From a virus: a DNA stretch of 22,583 nucleotides. The translations under genes were made by a program, and so were the position numbers. The notes under the pieces were generated by a model. The model ran no database searches. It was not told the origin of the DNA and saw only the letters and a program-made list of their open reading frames with translations. Numbering within the stretch: the first letter of the stretch is position 1; each line of letters starts with the position of its first letter. This document shows positions 1 through 8,372 of the stretch, piece by piece. Where the stretch lies: positions 1 to 22,583 of IMG/VR virus record IMGVR_UViG_3300047388_000142. One strand, 5' to 3'.

Positions 1-136
1 CATCGGTGCCAAAAGCGCCCTGATAGGCAACCTCTTGCCGAAGCTCCTCGGACATCTCCTGTGTGGCTGAAAAATCCTTGCCGTTCTCGAATGAAATCCC
101 GAGATCGACAGCCGTGAGTCCTTCGAGCCATGCCAT
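1..136 (-). CDS. probable tail tube protein, N-terminal fragment
   Basis: An open frame starts at ATG 136 and runs off the left edge after 45 codons. The start is supported by a strong ribosome site, GGAGG followed by AAATT directly before the ATG. The visible residues begin MAWLEGLTAVDLGISFENGK and contain no motif I can assign. The tail tube call rests on position only: in contractile phages the tube gene normally follows the sheath gene, and this frame starts 15 bases after the sheath stop. It could equally be another tail protein. The start and frame are well supported; the function is inference. Confidence 0.45.
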   Translation of the reverse strand, partial: MAWLEGLTAVDLGISFENGKDFSATQEMSEELRQEVAYQGAFGTD

Positions 137-151
137 AATTTCCTCCTTTCC

Positions 152-1297
152 TTAGACCGGGATCGTGAGGTTGCCAGCGACCTTGACCGTGCTGATGCCG
201 CGAACCACGATACCCTCGTAGCCGACCGTGACTTGTCGCATGTCGGCGGACGGAACGACGGTGACGTTGTAGCCGAGCGAGCCGTCCGGCTGCGTGACAG
301 GAAGAACCCAGGTGCTCCGCTCCTGAATTACAGCCTGAATTCCGGACTGCATCCGCGACCGAGTTGTCTCGGTATTTCCTGCGCGGAAGAAATTGTTGTC
401 GTAGATGTACGCCTTTACGTCGATGAAAAGCTGATCCACGATGATCCGTGTGTAAAGCGCGTCGAACGCCGTGTTGGTGATGTAGCAAGTGCGAAGGTGC
501 GTCGTGGAGACTCCACCGGCCACACGAGACGGCTGAAGCGGCGAGACGCCACCCTGGAGGAGATCCTCGAAATCGTCCTTCGGGAGTCCTGCAATTACCT
601 GCCGTCTGAAAATCGGAAGCGCCGAAGCGTCCAGTTCGATAGCAAGCAGAGAAGGCATGTCCCAAAGGTCGAGATCGTTTCCGGGATCGGCGTTTTTCGC
701 AACCTCTGCCGCGACACAGGCCGCTGCGTAGGAACCGCTCTGGAGCGTTCCTGTGCCGTCGTACACACCTGGGCCGACCAGACACGTACGCGAGGCCGGA
801 TCGGTTCCTCCAGATGAAATTGAAGTTGCCGCCGCAATCAGGTTCGCCTTTGTAGTTCCCGAAGCGAGGCCGACAAATGCGATCTGCTTGTTGTAGAGGA
901 GGTTGGCATTTGCACACGAGACGGCGAGCGCCGCGTGATCGGACTGGACGACCGAATCCGTGAGCCGGATCCGAATGTTTTCATTCGACTCCAGCTTCTG
1001 CCACGCGGCCTGACGTTGCACGAGCGTCGGAACGGTCGCCTTGGCCGATGCAATTGCAATGATCGGCCCAGCACCACGACTGAGCAGAGCGTTGATGATT
1101 CCGAACAGAGGAGAATCTGCGCCGAAATTCACCGCCGCTTCGTCCAGCCGTGTAATTAGCGTCGGAACGCCGATGTTGGCCGTTCCGGTCGCCGTCATCT
1201 GACCTTCGACCGCTGGCTGAAGGTAAATCGTTGCTGTCGCCTTCGGTGTCAGCGTCGAGGCGTCAATTACCTGAGGATCGAGCAGTACCGTGGAAAT
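152..1297 (-). CDS. contractile tail sheath protein (apparent ATT start)
   Basis: The product would form the contractile sheath around the tail tube. The C-terminal half has sheath-family character: a GVSPLQPS segment, then GGVSTTHLRTCYIT (the usual R-x-x-T-T region), a long helical stretch, and a closing beta-rich tail ending in GNLTIPV. The first ATG is at 1198 (348 aa), but the frame stays open upstream and encodes 33 further residues that fit a sheath N-terminus (STVLLDPQVIDASTLTPKAT, then TIYLQPAVEGQ). No ATG, GTG or TTG lies between 1297 and 1198. The frame is closed upstream by TGA at 1300-1298, immediately followed by ATT at 1297, which has a GGTGA purine box 5 bases before it. From ATT the protein is 381 aa, close to P2-type sheaths. 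The stop is 15 bases before the next gene. The sheath call is good; the start is unusual and unproven. Confidence 0.72.
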   Translation of the reverse strand: MSTVLLDPQVIDASTLTPKATATIYLQPAVEGQMTATGTANIGVPTLITRLDEAAVNFGADSPLFGIINALLSRGAGPIIAIASAKATVPTLVQRQAAWQKLESNENIRIRLTDSVVQSDHAALAVSCANANLLYNKQIAFVGLASGTTKANLIAAATSISSGGTDPASRTCLVGPGVYDGTGTLQSGSYAAACVAAEVAKNADPGNDLDLWDMPSLLAIELDASALPIFRRQVIAGLPKDDFEDLLQGGVSPLQPSRVAGGVSTTHLRTCYITNTAFDALYTRIIVDQLFIDVKAYIYDNNFFRAGNTETTRSRMQSGIQAVIQERSTWVLPVTQPDGSLGYNVTVVPSADMRQVTVGYEGIVVRGISTVKVAGNLTIPV

Positions 1298-1320
1298 TCA
1301 ACTCACCGCCTTCCGTTCAT
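1298..1320 (-). promoter_or_regulatory. translation start region of the sheath gene
   Basis: On the minus strand this stretch reads ATGAACGGAAGGCGGTGAG and then TTGA. It carries an ATG that overlaps the stop of the upstream gene (ATGA) but ends after five codons. It also carries a purine-rich GGAAGGCGGTGAG box and a GTG in the sheath frame that is stopped two codons later by TGA. The sheath reading resumes at ATT right after that TGA. The box is placed well for initiation at the ATT. Confidence 0.45.
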
Positions 1321-1985
1321 TCGATTGGGATTAGACCTTGGTCTTCGCGGATGGAGAGATCCGGGTCTTGATCGATTTCAAGGATTGCAGGCCCGCTCAG
1401 CGCGTCGTCCAGAGGAACGCGGCTGAAAACTCGGATGATCAACGTGCATTCGGCCATCCTGTAGACCGTCATGTCATTGATCTTGTCGAGAACGAACCGC
1501 CCGCCTGAAAAGCTCAGTAGCTCAAGCATCCCATCGCCACCATCCGTGAAATTCCTGAGCTTGATGATCCCGAGCGCACCCCCAAGGCAGTTCTGGAGGA
1601 TCTGCTTAGCCCTGAGACGCGCTGTAGTGCCCCCAGACGCATCGGAAGCCCAGATCCCTACATCGAGGTTGATCGTGTGGACTTCACCCGTACGGCCGAC
1701 GAGAGTGTTTGTGGCCTCGTCGTACGTTGAAGTGAAAATATTGTCGCCCAATCCGACCATCGCGCTTGTGATGTCATCAATTTCAAAGTGGATGATCGTC
1801 TTCTGCATCGGCATCTTGCGCAGTTCAAGATCCGTAGCAGGAAACTCCGCGACAACCTCGTAGACATCTTCACCGACGAAATTTTCACCGTCGTCCACAG
1901 CGACGTGGAATTCATGCTCCAAATACGCCTTGAGACAGCGAACCGTAGACTCCAGAAACTTTTCAGGATTGTAAGCAACAGTCAC
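1317..1985 (-). CDS. probable tail terminator / tail completion protein
   Basis: A 222-aa protein starting on GTG at 1985. The GTG overlaps the upstream stop (GTGA) and is preceded by a good Shine-Dalgarno, GGGGAGG with an 8-base spacer. The sequence is mixed alpha/beta: an N-terminal helix (FLESTVRCLKAYLEHEF), a strand set around MQKTIIHFEIDD, then GEVHTINLDVGIWASDASGG and a C-terminal ECTLIIRVFSRVPLD strand. This layout resembles phage tail-terminator proteins, which cap the tail tube and join it to the neck. Its place between a neck-type protein and the sheath agrees with that role. No diagnostic motif was seen, so the name rests on fold impression and gene order. Confidence 0.5.
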   Translation of the reverse strand: MTVAYNPEKFLESTVRCLKAYLEHEFHVAVDDGENFVGEDVYEVVAEFPATDLELRKMPMQKTIIHFEIDDITSAMVGLGDNIFTSTYDEATNTLVGRTGEVHTINLDVGIWASDASGGTTARLRAKQILQNCLGGALGIIKLRNFTDGGDGMLELLSFSGGRFVLDKINDMTVYRMAECTLIIRVFSRVPLDDALSGPAILEIDQDPDLSIREDQGLIPIE

Positions 1986-2731
1986 GGCAAATGCCTCCCC
2001 AGCATCGGGCCAGTGTACGAGCCGCCACCCCTATTCGGCTTACGAATCTGAAATCTTCCGTTACGCGCCCGAACATGCGGCGAGAACATTCCCTTTCTGG
2101 CGTTGCGCACCACTTCGCCAACTGCCTCGTGCTCCGAGACGTTTTCCCAGACGTTGTGCCCGCCTGCGGGAGATTGGATAATCTGTGTAAACCCGGCGTG
2201 TGTATGCCGCGATCTGAAAATGTCTACCCAGATTCGATGATACGCCTGAGTCGTCGCCATGAATTGCATCGTTTTCAGAACCGAGAGCTTCCGCACCGGC
2301 CTGCGAATTCTCCTACTAGGCACACTTCTGTTGCCGGATCCTCCAAACCCGACCTCTGAAATCCCATATTCGATGAAGTATGCCTCGCGAGTATCGTTGT
2401 AGACGATGTAATGGGCGAAATTTCGTTTCTTGATTCGCCAGCCGAGGTAGTACGCCTGTGAAATCCGCCTGATTCCTTGTGAAGGTGTTCTCCAGGCCAG
2501 GCTCGTGTCCTTGCCCGACGGATCGTACGGCCCGTACGCCATTTTCCTCGCATCCGACTGATTGATCAACGCCATGTAGTGAACTAGCTGATCCATCGCA
2601 TACGGGACACGCTGCGGAACCTCGATTTCACACCAACGGACATACGCCTCGACGCCCGAGATCGTCCTCGGAGTAATTTCAGTGAGTCCTTTGAGGTTTC
2701 CACGCGGCTGAAATCCAACGAACCGTGCCAT
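1982..2731 (-). CDS. neck / tail completion protein, putative
   Basis: A 249-aa protein. Its ATG overlaps the upstream stop (TAATG), with GGAG 2 bases ahead. The N-terminal region contains VEAYVRWCEIEVPQRVPYAM followed by a YDPSGKDTSLAWRTPS segment; the C-terminal 110 residues are strongly basic, with many Arg and His, ending in a Gly-rich RKPNRGGGSYTGPM. HK97 gp10-like neck proteins have a similar size and neighbourhood, between head closure and tail terminator, and this gene sits in exactly that slot. I see no signature that proves the family. The Arg/Gly-rich end could contact nucleic acid or be disordered. Confidence 0.4.
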   Translation of the reverse strand: MARFVGFQPRGNLKGLTEITPRTISGVEAYVRWCEIEVPQRVPYAMDQLVHYMALINQSDARKMAYGPYDPSGKDTSLAWRTPSQGIRRISQAYYLGWRIKKRNFAHYIVYNDTREAYFIEYGISEVGFGGSGNRSVPSRRIRRPVRKLSVLKTMQFMATTQAYHRIWVDIFRSRHTHAGFTQIIQSPAGGHNVWENVSEHEAVGEVVRNARKGMFSPHVRARNGRFQIRKPNRGGGSYTGPMLGRHLP

Positions 2732-3234
2732 TACTCCAACCCGTCTGATCTGATCAAGCGCAGGCCAACCTCGAAATGGTGCTTTGGATTTCCGTCTCCC
2801 GGATCGGGAATGATGTTGGAGTTGATCACGAAAAACCGTTTACCGTCATATTCGATGAAATCATCCCCGCTCTGTGACCACATATCGAATCTCAGGGTTA
2901 CACCGCCCCAGGAGATCGGGAAGATTCCAAGATGATCGTCGGCCTCCACATGCCCAAAAACCTCCTGGATGTATTCCGTTGAAAGTCTCGTGGCTCGTGT
3001 TGACTGGATCGGCTGCACGAACGCCTTCACAATTACATCGATAGGTGCTGTAGGAAGCATTCCGGCCTCGTTGCAAACCGGAGTGTCAGGAGGCGCAGAG
3101 AGATGCCAGCTTGGATCCCTGAAACCTTCCGGTGTCCTGCACGGGCACGGTACCGCCGTATCGGATGACCTGAAATATCGCGCCGACGATGCGTGAGTAT
3201 TCAGGAGCGCAGTGAAGGATGGGACGGTGCTCAT
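2731..3234 (-). CDS. probable head closure (head-tail joining) protein
   Basis: A 167-aa protein whose ATG at 3234 overlaps the upstream stop by ATGA. It has an N-terminal helix (FTALLNTHASSARYF), a Cys/Pro segment PCPCRTPEGFRDPSWH, then a beta-barrel-like region with IDVIVKAFVQPIQ, DHLGIFPISWGG and the DFIEYDGKRFFVINSN element. Small SPP1 gp16-type head-closure proteins have this pattern, a short barrel with a 'D.i.y.gk.y.V' strand pair near the C-terminus. They close the portal channel and bridge to the tail. The position just before the neck and tail-terminator genes fits. Assigned by pattern and context, not by a unique motif. Confidence 0.5.
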   Translation of the reverse strand: MSTVPSFTALLNTHASSARYFRSSDTAVPCPCRTPEGFRDPSWHLSAPPDTPVCNEAGMLPTAPIDVIVKAFVQPIQSTRATRLSTEYIQEVFGHVEADDHLGIFPISWGGVTLRFDMWSQSGDDFIEYDGKRFFVINSNIIPDPGDGNPKHHFEVGLRLIRSDGLE

Positions 3235-3941
3235 GGACTAATTACAGCCTCGGCCTCGTAGTCGATGCTCGTTCTGGTCAGATCGACTCCATGAAGTTGC
3301 GCTGGCCTACATCCGGAGTCGATATTCGCCATCAGTAGAATTACACTGTAATTCAGGTTGAGATCGTCGTTCGCGGATGCTATCAGAGCTTCGATGGCTT
3401 TGGTGGGATCGGCCGTCGTCGCGCCTGTCTGGAGTGAAACAAGGCCAGCCGTGAATTTCGATACTGTTCCTCCAGCCGCCAGGTACGTAGCTACGAGCGA
3501 GCGAGCCAGAGTGAGGTTCGTCATCCCTCGAAGCTGGACGTAGGTAGCTTCCTCCACAAGGACGGAATTCGGATCTTGCGTGTGCATGACATCCGAGACG
3601 ACAGCCTGTGCTTCCTGAGTGACAATTACCTCATTCAGCGCCGGGTTCCTGAGCAGGCAGCGGTCAACGATCTCCTGCACGAGTGTTTTTGTCCCGCCCT
3701 GGATCGAGCCGGAATACGGGCTGAAAATCCCGTCCTCGCCTTCCCAGCGGATACGGAACCAGTCGGTTTCGTCCTGGGCCTCGGGCGTCGTGTAGCTCGA
3801 AATGTAATTCGGGTATACGCCAATCGCAATCGCACGTTCGATCTCGGTGAACACCCCATCTTGCGCGGGCGACTCCTCGATCCTGAGCGCGACCATTCCC
3901 GCTTGGGTTGGCGGGACGAAATCAAGCCGAACAGTTGCCAT
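3231..3941 (-). CDS. structural protein with FN3/Ig-like N-terminus, neck region
   Basis: A 236-aa protein starting at ATG 3941 with a GGGGGAG ribosome site upstream. Residues 1 to about 85 look like a fibronectin-III-type beta sandwich (VRLDFVPPTQAG, then TDWFRIRWEGEDG and FSPYSGSI). The rest is mostly helical (KTLVQEIVDRCLLRNPALNE, then LTLARSLVATYLAAGG). The helical part resembles a head-tail adaptor, so this may be an adaptor carrying a surface-exposed Ig-like domain. It opens the run of neck genes after the large fibre and overlaps the next gene by ATGA. The function is inferred. Confidence 0.4.
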   Translation of the reverse strand: MATVRLDFVPPTQAGMVALRIEESPAQDGVFTEIERAIAIGVYPNYISSYTTPEAQDETDWFRIRWEGEDGIFSPYSGSIQGGTKTLVQEIVDRCLLRNPALNEVIVTQEAQAVVSDVMHTQDPNSVLVEEATYVQLRGMTNLTLARSLVATYLAAGGTVSKFTAGLVSLQTGATTADPTKAIEALIASANDDLNLNYSVILLMANIDSGCRPAQLHGVDLTRTSIDYEAEAVISP

Positions 3942-3954
3942 CAGTCTCCCCCAT

Positions 3955-6900
3955 TCACCAGGCTACCGAAAGAAGCTCTGCTTTTTCATTTTTTTCAGCC
4001 GAAAGTAATTCGGCGTCAGTCCCTGCTGAAAGTAGCTCTGCACTCTCGACGTGCTCTGCCGACAGAAGTCTTGAAATTTCGGACTTTGCCGAAAGCAATG
4101 CGGTCGGGTCTAGGCTGGCGCTGAATAGTATCGCAATTCGCACACCGCTGTCCGTCTTCAGCACCGCAGCTATCTCGTAGGTAGTTCCTCTGTCCTGGAC
4201 GAGTAGCCTTATAGGAAGAATATTTTCAGAGGCAGTTCCTGTATCGCTCGTATATAGGAGAAAGAGATAGCTAGCACCCTCAGAGATGCTCCCGAAATCG
4301 CTCCCAGCGAGCTTGACGGCCAGGAACTGGATCTCAGAGGCTGTGGAGGTATCGCTGGAAGCCCCTGAGAAGCGCTGTGAGGCGCTCTCACCCCCTGATC
4401 CTTGGTCAGACACCCTCTGAGCGATCTGAGCGCTCTCAGAGGCTCCCAGAGCGTCGGTCGAGGAGAGGCCCATTCCGGCCAAAAATCCGGAATCGGTAAT
4501 AGTCCCAGAGTCTGTAGAGGAAACGACCGCTTTGAGCGCAGCGGATTCCGTTGTGACCGAGTTGGAATCCGACGATGAAATTATGTTTATCTGGGCCGTC
4601 GTGCCGTTCTCTGTAGCCGTCCCATTCGTGTCCGTTGTCGAGACGAGTGCCTTCGGAGTCGCCGTCTCGCTCGCTCCACCGGAATCCGACCCTGAAATTT
4701 GATTGGTCGATACGATAGAGCCGTTCTCTGTAGCCGTCCCATTTGAGTCAGACGTAGAGACGAACACTCGCGGAGTTGCAGTGTCAGAAGCAGAGCCTGT
4801 GTCCGACCCTGAAATCTGGTTGACCGCAGCGTTTGAGGCATTTTCAATGATCGCCCCATCGCTATCGAAAGCGGGTATGGCGGCAACAAGCGCCGACGCC
4901 TCGGTAGTCGTACCGTTCGCATCAGATCCGGCAATCTGGTTTGTTGTAACCAGAGTTGTAGATTCTGTAATTGTGCCATTTGTGTCGCTGCTTGAAATCT
5001 GCGCAACAGGAGTGGCACTCTCCGTAGACGAACCATTTGTATCCGACCCGGAAACCTGAAGGAACGTAGCAGTCGATCCAAATTCAGTGGTCGTCCCGTT
5101 GGATTCAGAGGCTGAAATTTTGGCCACATTTGCAGCAGCCTCCGAATCCGTGCCCACATCGCTGGATGGAATTTGCGCAGTGACCGTAGCGCCAGCCCCG
5201 ACCTGAATACTGCCGCCGTTCCAGTTGTCGCCAGTCGAGTTGCCGTTCATCCGGACGCCCGGAGAGCCGCCAGAAGGGACAGATGCATCGCTAATGGCGG
5301 TCAGTCCTGTGACCGGATTTCCATTCAGCTTGACAGTGATCGAATTACCGGTAACTTCCAGGCGCAGAACGTCGGTCGAGGCAGGCTGAGTTGTCGGGAC
5401 GCTGCTCGCTAGTTGCGAAAGAGCGCCACTTGCTACACGCTTGTAAACCTGAATAACCGGGCTACCAGCATTTCCAAACCAACGAGCATGGTAGAAATCG
5501 CTGCCATTGCTCGTCATCCGAACTGTCACGCCGACAACATCGCTGGCGGTGGTGCCTAAGAAGCTCGGACTTATTTCAGCAAACTGATCGTTGCCAAACG
5601 TCCCTACCCAGGCCGCGCTCGCAGGCCCGACGGATGCAGTTACCGTGTTCGTTGAAACAACCAGCGAGTTTTCACCGGCTGACCAGTTCGGCCCGAGAGC
5701 ACCGTTAGCTCTGTTGAAATTGTCGGTAGCTACACTACCGCCACCGCCGCCATCACTCCCTGTTCCGGAATCGGCGGAGGAAATTGGGCTAGCAACGGCA
5801 GCAATTTCCGTTGAGGCTGTGGCGCTGTCCGTTCCAGAAACAATCGCTTTGACAGTTGGAGTCTCTGTGCTCGTGCCAGAGTCGGAGACGCTTGTCGTCG
5901 TCTGAAAAGTTGCTGCTTCAGTCAGTGATCCTGAAAAATCACTCGCTGAAAGAGCATAAGTAAAAGAAGCCGATTCGGTTGTTGTCCCATTTACATCAGA
6001 ACCAGAAATAGGTGTCAGTGTCGAGACGCTTGCGCTCTCTGTAATTGTCCCATTCGCGTCTGATACGGGTATGAGAGAACCAACAGTCCCAGTTTCCGTT
6101 TCATTGATCGGACTCGTGTCAATGAGAGATACATTCGGGTTCGCGGATTCAGTAATTGCCCCATTCTGATCCGTCCCGGAAACTTTTACAACAGCTGAAG
6201 CTGATTCCGTGACCGTGCCATTTACATCGGCACCTGGAACAGAAGCAATAGCATTCGCACTCTCGATCTCGTTGATCGGACTCGTGTCAGCGAGCGCCAC
6301 CGCAAGCGAAACCGCCTCAATTTCATTTATCGGACTTGTGTCAACAAGCGATACTTTCGTGCTTGTGTTTTCGGTAACCGTGCCATTGTCCGAAGATGAA
6401 ACAAGAACAGGAGGAAAAGAAACAGTTGCGTTCTCCGTGAGTCCTGGAAATGGTGAGCCAGTTGAAAGTAGCTGGTAAGTCGAGACACTAGCCGGAATCG
6501 CCGCATATGTCGCAAACCTATTGGGCAGAGCCGTATACGTACCAGGATCAGGTTCAACGACAAGTAGTTGAACCTTTACATCGACAGAAGCATTTTCAGC
6601 AATCGTCCCTGAATCAGTTCCTGAAATCAGACCAACGGTTGTGGATGTCTCAATTTCATTTATCGGACTCGTATCGGCTATTTGAACCGCCATCGCGGTT
6701 GCCTCAGTAACCGCCCCGCTCGTATCTGTGCCTGAAATTGGAGTACCGGCGGCAACGACGACCGAGGCCGTCTCGCCCCCCGCTGCCACCACATACGTAC
6801 CGCCGCCGAAGTCGTCGAACGAGTCGAGAGAAGAAGCGCCGAGAGAAACGCCGATGTACCCCGCCGCTGAGTAGGTCGAATCAGTCCTTGTGGTGATTAC

Positions 6901-8082
6901 GGCCCACGCACCGTTCGTATATCCCCAAGCACTGATCGTGTTGCCGACCACCGAGAGGCCGATCTTCGTCGTGTTCGCCGGGATCTGGAATGAACCACCA
7001 CCGATGGTGGTAACAGCGTCGTTCGTGATCGACTGGATGAACCCGGCAGACATGCCTTGAGCCTGAAATAAGTAACCGGAGACGTTCGACGCACCGGGGT
7101 TCTGCACACGAGCAAACAATGTGGGAGCTATGTTTCCGGTGACAACAGTCGCGTAGGCTTCGCAATCGGGGCCGAAGCTCGACTGATTCCACCAGGCGGT
7201 CGAAGTCACACTACCGGCAACCATCGCGTTGCCGGTGATCACTGGTGCTGTCGCCGCACTTGGGCGAAGTCCTCCCGTCCAGTTCGCGCCGAGTGCTCCA
7301 TTCGCCCTGTTGAAATTGTCAAGGACGCCCGTGGACGGGAACGCCCCACCACCAATAGGAACGCCACCGGAGTCAGAGTCAACCGCCACGACTTTCGTGA
7401 TCGAGGCCGACTCGGTTGTAGTCCCATTCGAGTCGGTGCCCGAGACAAGTGTGTTCGCCACAAAGTTGGGAGTGAGAAGTACGGAACCGGCAGGGCCGGT
7501 TGATCCAGTCCTGATGACAACATCGCCGCTATTGCTACCGCTTGCTGTTGTAATCTCCCAGGCGATGACAAAGAACAGATACTCGTTGTTCAATGTGATT
7601 GACGCGCCGGGATTCCAGTTCACGGAAGCGCCTATATCAGTTGTCGTCGAGATAGAAGAGTTTATGCCGCCGACAACAGTTGATGCCGTTAGTTCAGTCG
7701 CACTTGCACCGCTCGCGTTCACGCTCTTGAATACGCGCATCCTGAAACGCCCTGCCTGAGCCGACGCCGTTGTTGCTCTTATGGCAAAGGAAAATGACCA
7801 TGCCAACGCATTGTCAAAGGTTCCCGTCACCGGAGCAGGCGTCTTGAACGCATTGGCAGTTGTGCCAGTCAGGAACGATGCAGGCTTGGGTGTCGTCGTC
7901 TGTGAGCTAAACGATCCTGATGCCTGCTTCGTACCCGCATCAAACTCACATGAGTTGCCTGATGCGATTTTGGCAACTGTCCAGCCATCGGCGCGTGAAG
8001 CAGCCGTCTGAGCCACACCATCAACAAGTGCAGCGAAGTTGCCGTCAGCACCCGAAGCGACATAATAGGTTTTTTGAGCCAT
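3955..8082 (-). CDS. giant repeat-rich tail fibre / adhesin (1375 aa)
   Basis: The largest gene here. Residues 1-205 look like a beta-rich jelly-roll domain. Two related domains begin with DNFNRANGALG at about 255 and 787 and each runs about 175 residues; they resemble LamG/concanavalin-type ligand-binding domains. Between and after them are two long arrays of a degenerate 10-23 residue repeat with consensus [ST]D-x-NG-T-x-TE-[SN]-A, including four copies of a DTSPINE variant. The C-terminal 50 residues repeat LLSAE four or more times. A Gly-rich hinge (SDGGGGGSVATDNF) precedes the second domain. It is almost free of Cys, as expected for an extended extracellular fibre. The ATG overlaps the upstream stop as TAATG. 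A role in receptor or surface binding is inferred from architecture. Confidence 0.7.
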   Translation of the reverse strand: MAQKTYYVASGADGNFAALVDGVAQTAASRADGWTVAKIASGNSCEFDAGTKQASGSFSSQTTTPKPASFLTGTTANAFKTPAPVTGTFDNALAWSFSFAIRATTASAQAGRFRMRVFKSVNASGASATELTASTVVGGINSSISTTTDIGASVNWNPGASITLNNEYLFFVIAWEITTASGSNSGDVVIRTGSTGPAGSVLLTPNFVANTLVSGTDSNGTTTESASITKVVAVDSDSGGVPIGGGAFPSTGVLDNFNRANGALGANWTGGLRPSAATAPVITGNAMVAGSVTSTAWWNQSSFGPDCEAYATVVTGNIAPTLFARVQNPGASNVSGYLFQAQGMSAGFIQSITNDAVTTIGGGSFQIPANTTKIGLSVVGNTISAWGYTNGAWAVITTRTDSTYSAAGYIGVSLGASSLDSFDDFGGGTYVVAAGGETASVVVAAGTPISGTDTSGAVTEATAMAVQIADTSPINEIETSTTVGLISGTDSGTIAENASVDVKVQLLVVEPDPGTYTALPNRFATYAAIPASVSTYQLLSTGSPFPGLTENATVSFPPVLVSSSDNGTVTENTSTKVSLVDTSPINEIEAVSLAVALADTSPINEIESANAIASVPGADVNGTVTESASAVVKVSGTDQNGAITESANPNVSLIDTSPINETETGTVGSLIPVSDANGTITESASVSTLTPISGSDVNGTTTESASFTYALSASDFSGSLTEAATFQTTTSVSDSGTSTETPTVKAIVSGTDSATASTEIAAVASPISSADSGTGSDGGGGGSVATDNFNRANGALGPNWSAGENSLVVSTNTVTASVGPASAAWVGTFGNDQFAEISPSFLGTTASDVVGVTVRMTSNGSDFYHARWFGNAGSPVIQVYKRVASGALSQLASSVPTTQPASTDVLRLEVTGNSITVKLNGNPVTGLTAISDASVPSGGSPGVRMNGNSTGDNWNGGSIQVGAGATVTAQIPSSDVGTDSEAAANVAKISASESNGTTTEFGSTATFLQVSGSDTNGSSTESATPVAQISSSDTNGTITESTTLVTTNQIAGSDANGTTTEASALVAAIPAFDSDGAIIENASNAAVNQISGSDTGSASDTATPRVFVSTSDSNGTATENGSIVSTNQISGSDSGGASETATPKALVSTTDTNGTATENGTTAQINIISSSDSNSVTTESAALKAVVSSTDSGTITDSGFLAGMGLSSTDALGASESAQIAQRVSDQGSGGESASQRFSGASSDTSTASEIQFLAVKLAGSDFGSISEGASYLFLLYTSDTGTASENILPIRLLVQDRGTTYEIAAVLKTDSGVRIAILFSASLDPTALLSAKSEISRLLSAEHVESAELLSAGTDAELLSAEKNEKAELLSVAW
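4168..5175 (-). repeat. coding repeat array B of the giant fibre
   Basis: Covers residues about 970-1305. Roughly 17 copies of the same Asp/Glu repeat, here more regular; consecutive units such as SGSDTNGSSTESA, SSSDTNGTITEST and AGSDANGTTTEAS are spaced by about 20-23 residues. The middle of the array alternates two unit types (SDSNGTATENG and SDSGGASETATP), suggesting a two-unit block was duplicated. Confidence 0.8.
5743..6750 (-). repeat. coding repeat array A of the giant fibre
   Basis: Covers residues about 445-780. I count roughly 16 copies of a short acidic repeat, [ST]D-x-NG-T-[IVT]-TE-[SN]-A, separated by 8-13 mostly beta-prone residues. Four units carry the variant DTSPINEIE/DTSPINETE. 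At the DNA level, blocks such as CCATT-TG-GTC followed by CTGAAA recur with variation, so the copies are diverged rather than identical. Confidence 0.8.
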
Positions 8083-8372
8083 TACACGACCCGCTCAAAC
8101 TTGTAGGAGCATCTAGGTTTGTCAATGATCTGACCAGGATGCGTCGGGAACACGTTGCAGCCGTTCAGGTAGTACGGATTTTCACGATCAGCGCAAGCGT
8201 GTAGACCGTCACTTTGTAGACGCAACAACGGACAAGCTCCAGAGATTTCAGGCTTGCCCATCTCGCCCTCGAACGGATCACCCCAACAACACTCCCCACA
8301 ACGACAACATTCACCCGTTCGAGCAAATGTGATAAACGAGCCATCTGGCTGCTCGTGTGTGAATTTCAGCAT
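8082..8372 (-). CDS. YkgJ-like cysteine-cluster protein
   Basis: A 96-aa protein with nine cysteines at residues 22, 23, 25, 28, 29, 47, 60, 72 and 88. The core GECCRCGECCWG, a later ACPLL, HAC, NGCNVFP, and a final CSYKF match the layout of the YkgJ/UPF0153 zinc- or iron-chelating family, whose members bind a metal or Fe-S cluster through such cysteines. The protein starts at ATG 8372, overlapping the upstream stop (TAATG), and overlaps the giant fibre start in the same way, so the three genes are coupled. A metal-cluster protein between two fibre genes is unusual; it might act in fibre modification or assembly, but that is speculation. The family match is by eye. Confidence 0.6.
   Translation of the reverse strand: MLKFTHEQPDGSFITFARTGECCRCGECCWGDPFEGEMGKPEISGACPLLRLQSDGLHACADRENPYYLNGCNVFPTHPGQIIDKPRCSYKFERVV

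Noticed and set aside
1298-1306. Genome-wide recoding of TGA as an amino acid, to explain GTG-AGT-TGA before the sheath
   Set aside because: TGA ends many genes here at exact ATGA overlaps with the next start, so TGA works as a normal stop. Local read-through cannot be excluded but is less simple than an ATT start.
4168-6750. Repeated DNA resembling a CRISPR or tandem array
   Set aside because: The units are degenerate, stay in frame within one protein, and have no constant repeat with unique spacers.
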